Both the position numbers and the translations under genes were made by a program. 64,000 nucleotides of DNA from CBDAQR01 sp965199055 (GTDB lineage Bacteria > Pseudomonadota > Gammaproteobacteria > Pseudomonadales > Halieaceae): the NCBI GenBank assembly GCA_965199055.1, contig CBDAQR010000004.1, positions 558,001 through 622,000 of the forward strand. Reading direction: 5' to 3'. The notes beneath the pieces were generated by a model. That model was given only the letters and a program-made list of their open reading frames with translations, was not told the DNA's origin and made no database searches. Below, piece after piece: positions 62,162 to 64,000 of the stretch. How positions within the stretch are numbered: the first letter of the stretch is position 1; every line of letters starts with the position of its first letter.

Positions 62162-62890
62162 ATGACGATAGAGCTTTGGACCTGGGCTACACCCAACGGC
62201 TGGAAAGTCAGCATCATGCTCGAGGAGTTACTGGAGGCGGGCGTTGAATTGCCCCCGATTGAGGTCCGCCATGTGGACATCATGAACCGGCAGCAATTCT
62301 CGGATGAATTCACCGATATCGTACCCAACCAGAAGATACCCGGGCTGGTGCATGGTGACACCAAGCTAATGGAAAGCTGCGCCATATTGCTTTACCTGGG
62401 CGAAACCTTCCCTTCGTCACTGCTACCCCAGGACGACTCGCGCTGGGAGGTAATTCACTGGCTCTTCTGGCAGGCGGCGGGGGTTGGCCCGATCTTTGGC
62501 AACAAGCTGTCTTATACGCGCTATATGGACGATGTGCCGGCGGAGCAGAAGGCGCATCCGCTGGAGCGTTTTAACAACGAAGCCCAGCGCCTGTTGCGGG
62601 TATTGGATAGGCAGCTGGAGGGCAAGGATTACATCTGTGGTGATTACAGTGTGGCTGACATTGCCGCCTGGCCCTGGGTACGCGGCTGGAAGTGGAGCAA
62701 GGTCGATGTCACTGGTCACGCCAATGTCATGGCCTGGATTGATCGCGTGCGCGCGCGTCCCGCAGTCGAGCGCGGGATTACTTATGGTTTCCCCGCCGAG
62801 GAACTCGACCAGTGGTCGGAGGAAACCAAGCAACGTTATGCCAAGGGTGGTGCCAGCATCGCCTCGAATGACAGCATCGCTGACAGTTGA
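62162..62890 (+). CDS. Glutathione S-transferase family protein (YfcG/YghU-like)
   Basis: Protein of 242 residues starting MTIELWTWATPNGWKVSIMLEELLEAGVELP at ATG 62162. The amino thioredoxin fold with TPNGWKVS is characteristic of the nu-class (disulfide-bond oxidoreductase) GSTs, followed by NQKIPGLVHGD and MESCAILLYLGE. The helical domain has YICGDYSVADIAAWPWVRGWKW. It probably reduces disulfides or peroxides with glutathione. An upstream frame of 71 codons is not convincing as coding. It is divergent from the sulfatase gene with 215 bases between. Confidence 0.87.
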   Translation: MTIELWTWATPNGWKVSIMLEELLEAGVELPPIEVRHVDIMNRQQFSDEFTDIVPNQKIPGLVHGDTKLMESCAILLYLGETFPSSLLPQDDSRWEVIHWLFWQAAGVGPIFGNKLSYTRYMDDVPAEQKAHPLERFNNEAQRLLRVLDRQLEGKDYICGDYSVADIAAWPWVRGWKWSKVDVTGHANVMAWIDRVRARPAVERGITYGFPAEELDQWSEETKQRYAKGGASIASNDSIADS

Positions 62891-62930
62891 TCGACCTTAG
62901 CTCTCTCTACACCGTTAGGGCGACGCAAAT

Positions 62931-63593
62931 TTATCGCAGCAAGGCAAAGCTATTTTGCAGAACCAGTTGGATCGAAGCGTACAGGCCAATAGCGGGGAAA
63001 ATTATCCAGACGCCATTGGTGAAGCCCACCACGGGTATTACTCGAGACATCGGTTGCAGCTTGTAGTAGCGGTTAAAGACGTAGCAGAAGAAGTACACGC
63101 TCGTGCAGTAAAGCTTTTGATAGAAAAGGATGATGCCCATAATACCCATGACAAGCGGTGAGTAAGCCGGCGAGGTCATACCCACCAGGAATAGTACCGA
63201 GGGGATTAGTGTGGACCAGCCGTTGCCGACATCAATTGAGAAGCCGAAGAAGCGCCGATCTGCGTAGCCTGGATCGAAGTAGGCGTATTCCGACCACATG
63301 CGTGCCCAGAACGTGGCGGATAACAGGCCGATTGGCGATACCCTGGCCAGCCAGAACGAGCCGCGGGGTTTGCTGCGCCGCCCTTCAGGGTCGTGGTGCC
63401 AGTGTTCGATCTTGCCGATGCGCAATCCCAGGCAGATCTCCTGGATGCAGGTAACGATATTGATCGCCAGGAAGAAGGCGAGGGCGATCTGCCAGCCGTT
63501 CGCGCTGCCGTGAACCTGCGCATGCCAGAGCGCGAATGCTGCGGTGCAACCCAGCACCCACGCGAGATACCAGACCAGATAGGGTAGTCGCAT
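62931..63593 (-). CDS. Multi-pass membrane protein of unknown function
   Basis: Protein of 220 residues with six or so hydrophobic helices (LPYLVWYLAWVLGCTAAFALW, WQIALAFFLAINIVTCIQEICL, LIPSVLFLVGMTSPAYS, LVMGIMGIILFYQKLYCTSVYFFCYVF, VIPVVGFTNGVWIIFPAIGLYASIQLVL). Conserved aromatic and charged residues lie in the loops (KIEHWHHDPEGRR). No enzyme or transporter motif was recognised. It lies two bases after the stop of the epimerase gene on the same strand, so the two are probably co-transcribed. Confidence 0.75.
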   Translation of the reverse strand: MRLPYLVWYLAWVLGCTAAFALWHAQVHGSANGWQIALAFFLAINIVTCIQEICLGLRIGKIEHWHHDPEGRRSKPRGSFWLARVSPIGLLSATFWARMWSEYAYFDPGYADRRFFGFSIDVGNGWSTLIPSVLFLVGMTSPAYSPLVMGIMGIILFYQKLYCTSVYFFCYVFNRYYKLQPMSRVIPVVGFTNGVWIIFPAIGLYASIQLVLQNSFALLR

Positions 63594-63595
63594 GG

Positions 63596-64000
63596 CTAGG
63601 CTCCTTGCTGTGGCTGTGAGTTTTCCAGGAAGTCGCCGATATCCGACAGGGCATCAACCATGTTCTGCAGGATCTGCCCGCGGGGCGTCTTAACGCAATC
63701 CAATACGGCGTCGGCTTGCGACACGTCGTAATAGTGCTGTGGGTAGGCATTCTCCCCCCAGTCACTGTCGCTGGAGGGTTCACCGCCCATGGCCACCATG
63801 ATCTCGTCCTGAAACGACTTGAAGGTCACGCGGCAATCCTCTGGACCGGCGATGTTGAAGGTCCGCTTATCTGATGCAGGGTTGTTGATGGCATTCAGGT
63901 AGGCAGTATTCACGTCATCGGTGGAGACCCAATGCGCCGGCGAACTGGGCGTTTTCAGTTTCATTTCCTTTGCGCCGCGCTCCGCCATTTTTGTCGATCC
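63596..64000 (-). CDS. NAD-dependent epimerase/dehydratase or NmrA-like family protein (partial)
   Basis: The carboxyl end, about 134 codons, of a protein running off the right edge. No stop interrupts the frame up to 64000. Segments such as PSSPAHWVSTDDVNTAYLNAINNPASDKRTFNIAGPEDCRVTFKSF are the substrate-side region of extended SDR epimerases, where the pathway-specific pocket sits. An MAERGAKE methionine inside is an internal residue rather than a proven start. It ends two bases before the membrane-protein gene. The upstream Rossmann motif is outside the window, so the class is likely but not shown. Confidence 0.65.
   Translation of the reverse strand, partial: GSTKMAERGAKEMKLKTPSSPAHWVSTDDVNTAYLNAINNPASDKRTFNIAGPEDCRVTFKSFQDEIMVAMGGEPSSDSDWGENAYPQHYYDVSQADAVLDCVKTPRGQILQNMVDALSDIGDFLENSQPQQGA

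Noticed and set aside
1..64000. Insertion sequences, CRISPR arrays, prophage, rRNA or tRNA genes
   Set aside because: I saw no transposase, integrase or phage structural genes, no spaced repeat array, and no rRNA or cloverleaf-like sequence when reading both strands; a computational scan would settle this.

Overview
The window reads as a chromosomal stretch of a moderately GC-rich, aerobic, probably marine gammaproteobacterium. This is inferred from the gene families and not from any marker gene. It carries two Fur-box-like sites, three TonB-dependent receptors, an Mrp-type cation/proton antiporter, a sulfatase, a CYP153-type alkane hydroxylase and many flavin, SDR, GST and P450 enzymes. No rRNA, tRNA, CRISPR array, phage or insertion sequence was seen. 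The gene content suggests a hydrocarbon, lipid and aromatic-compound degrader.

Layout. 1-2.3 kb: a cut enoyl-CoA hydratase gene, then an SDR gene divergent from a LysR regulator. 2.3-3.0 kb: a Phd/VapC toxin-antitoxin pair with a 14-bp palindromic operator. 3.0-9.0 kb: a Tat-exported flavoprotein (spermidine-dehydrogenase-like) and a large Cys-rich lipoprotein, divergent from a membrane-anchored AraC regulator. A similar site lies before the regulator gene and before the next gene, which encodes a small TPR protein. 9.0-13.3 kb: an RND efflux pair. 13.3-17.1 kb: a minus-strand four-gene operon (serine hydrolase, F420/DDN-like protein, PhlG-like C-C hydrolase, P450). 17.3-20.0 kb: a GMC dehydrogenase with its subunit-3 partner and a tiny membrane protein, behind an 18-bp palindrome. 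19.9-23.6 kb: an AraC regulator facing a ferredoxin-CYP153-desaturase operon with AraC-like direct repeats at the promoter.

23.7-30.0 kb holds metabolic genes: glutathionyl-hydroquinone reductase, IlvD, a DUF533 protein, a RutE-like nitroreductase, an Old Yellow Enzyme and an SDR. 30.2-38.1 kb looks like an aromatic meta-cleavage set: flavin hydroxylase, C-C hydrolase, amidohydrolase lipoprotein, LysR regulator, extradiol dioxygenase, GST and an ornithine-cyclodeaminase-family enzyme. 38.2-40.7 kb: an AraC regulator, a Tat-signal SDR and a thioesterase with a hexanucleotide repeat upstream. 40.7-49.6 kb is an iron region: a Fur-box-led DUF3649/PepSY/DUF3325 operon, a redoxin-cytochrome-copper-monooxygenase-like fusion protein and two TonB receptors, one frameshifted, behind a second Fur box.

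49.6-50.6 kb: an enoyl-CoA hydratase gene behind two TetR-type palindromes. 50.6-58.0 kb: an Mrp/Mbh-like antiporter operon with three NuoL/M/N-type subunits in the gene order known from archaeal Mbh modules. 58.0-64.0 kb: a TonB receptor, a sulfatase, a GST, an unknown membrane protein and the cut end of an NAD-dependent epimerase/reductase gene. The longest intergenic gap is about 260 bases.
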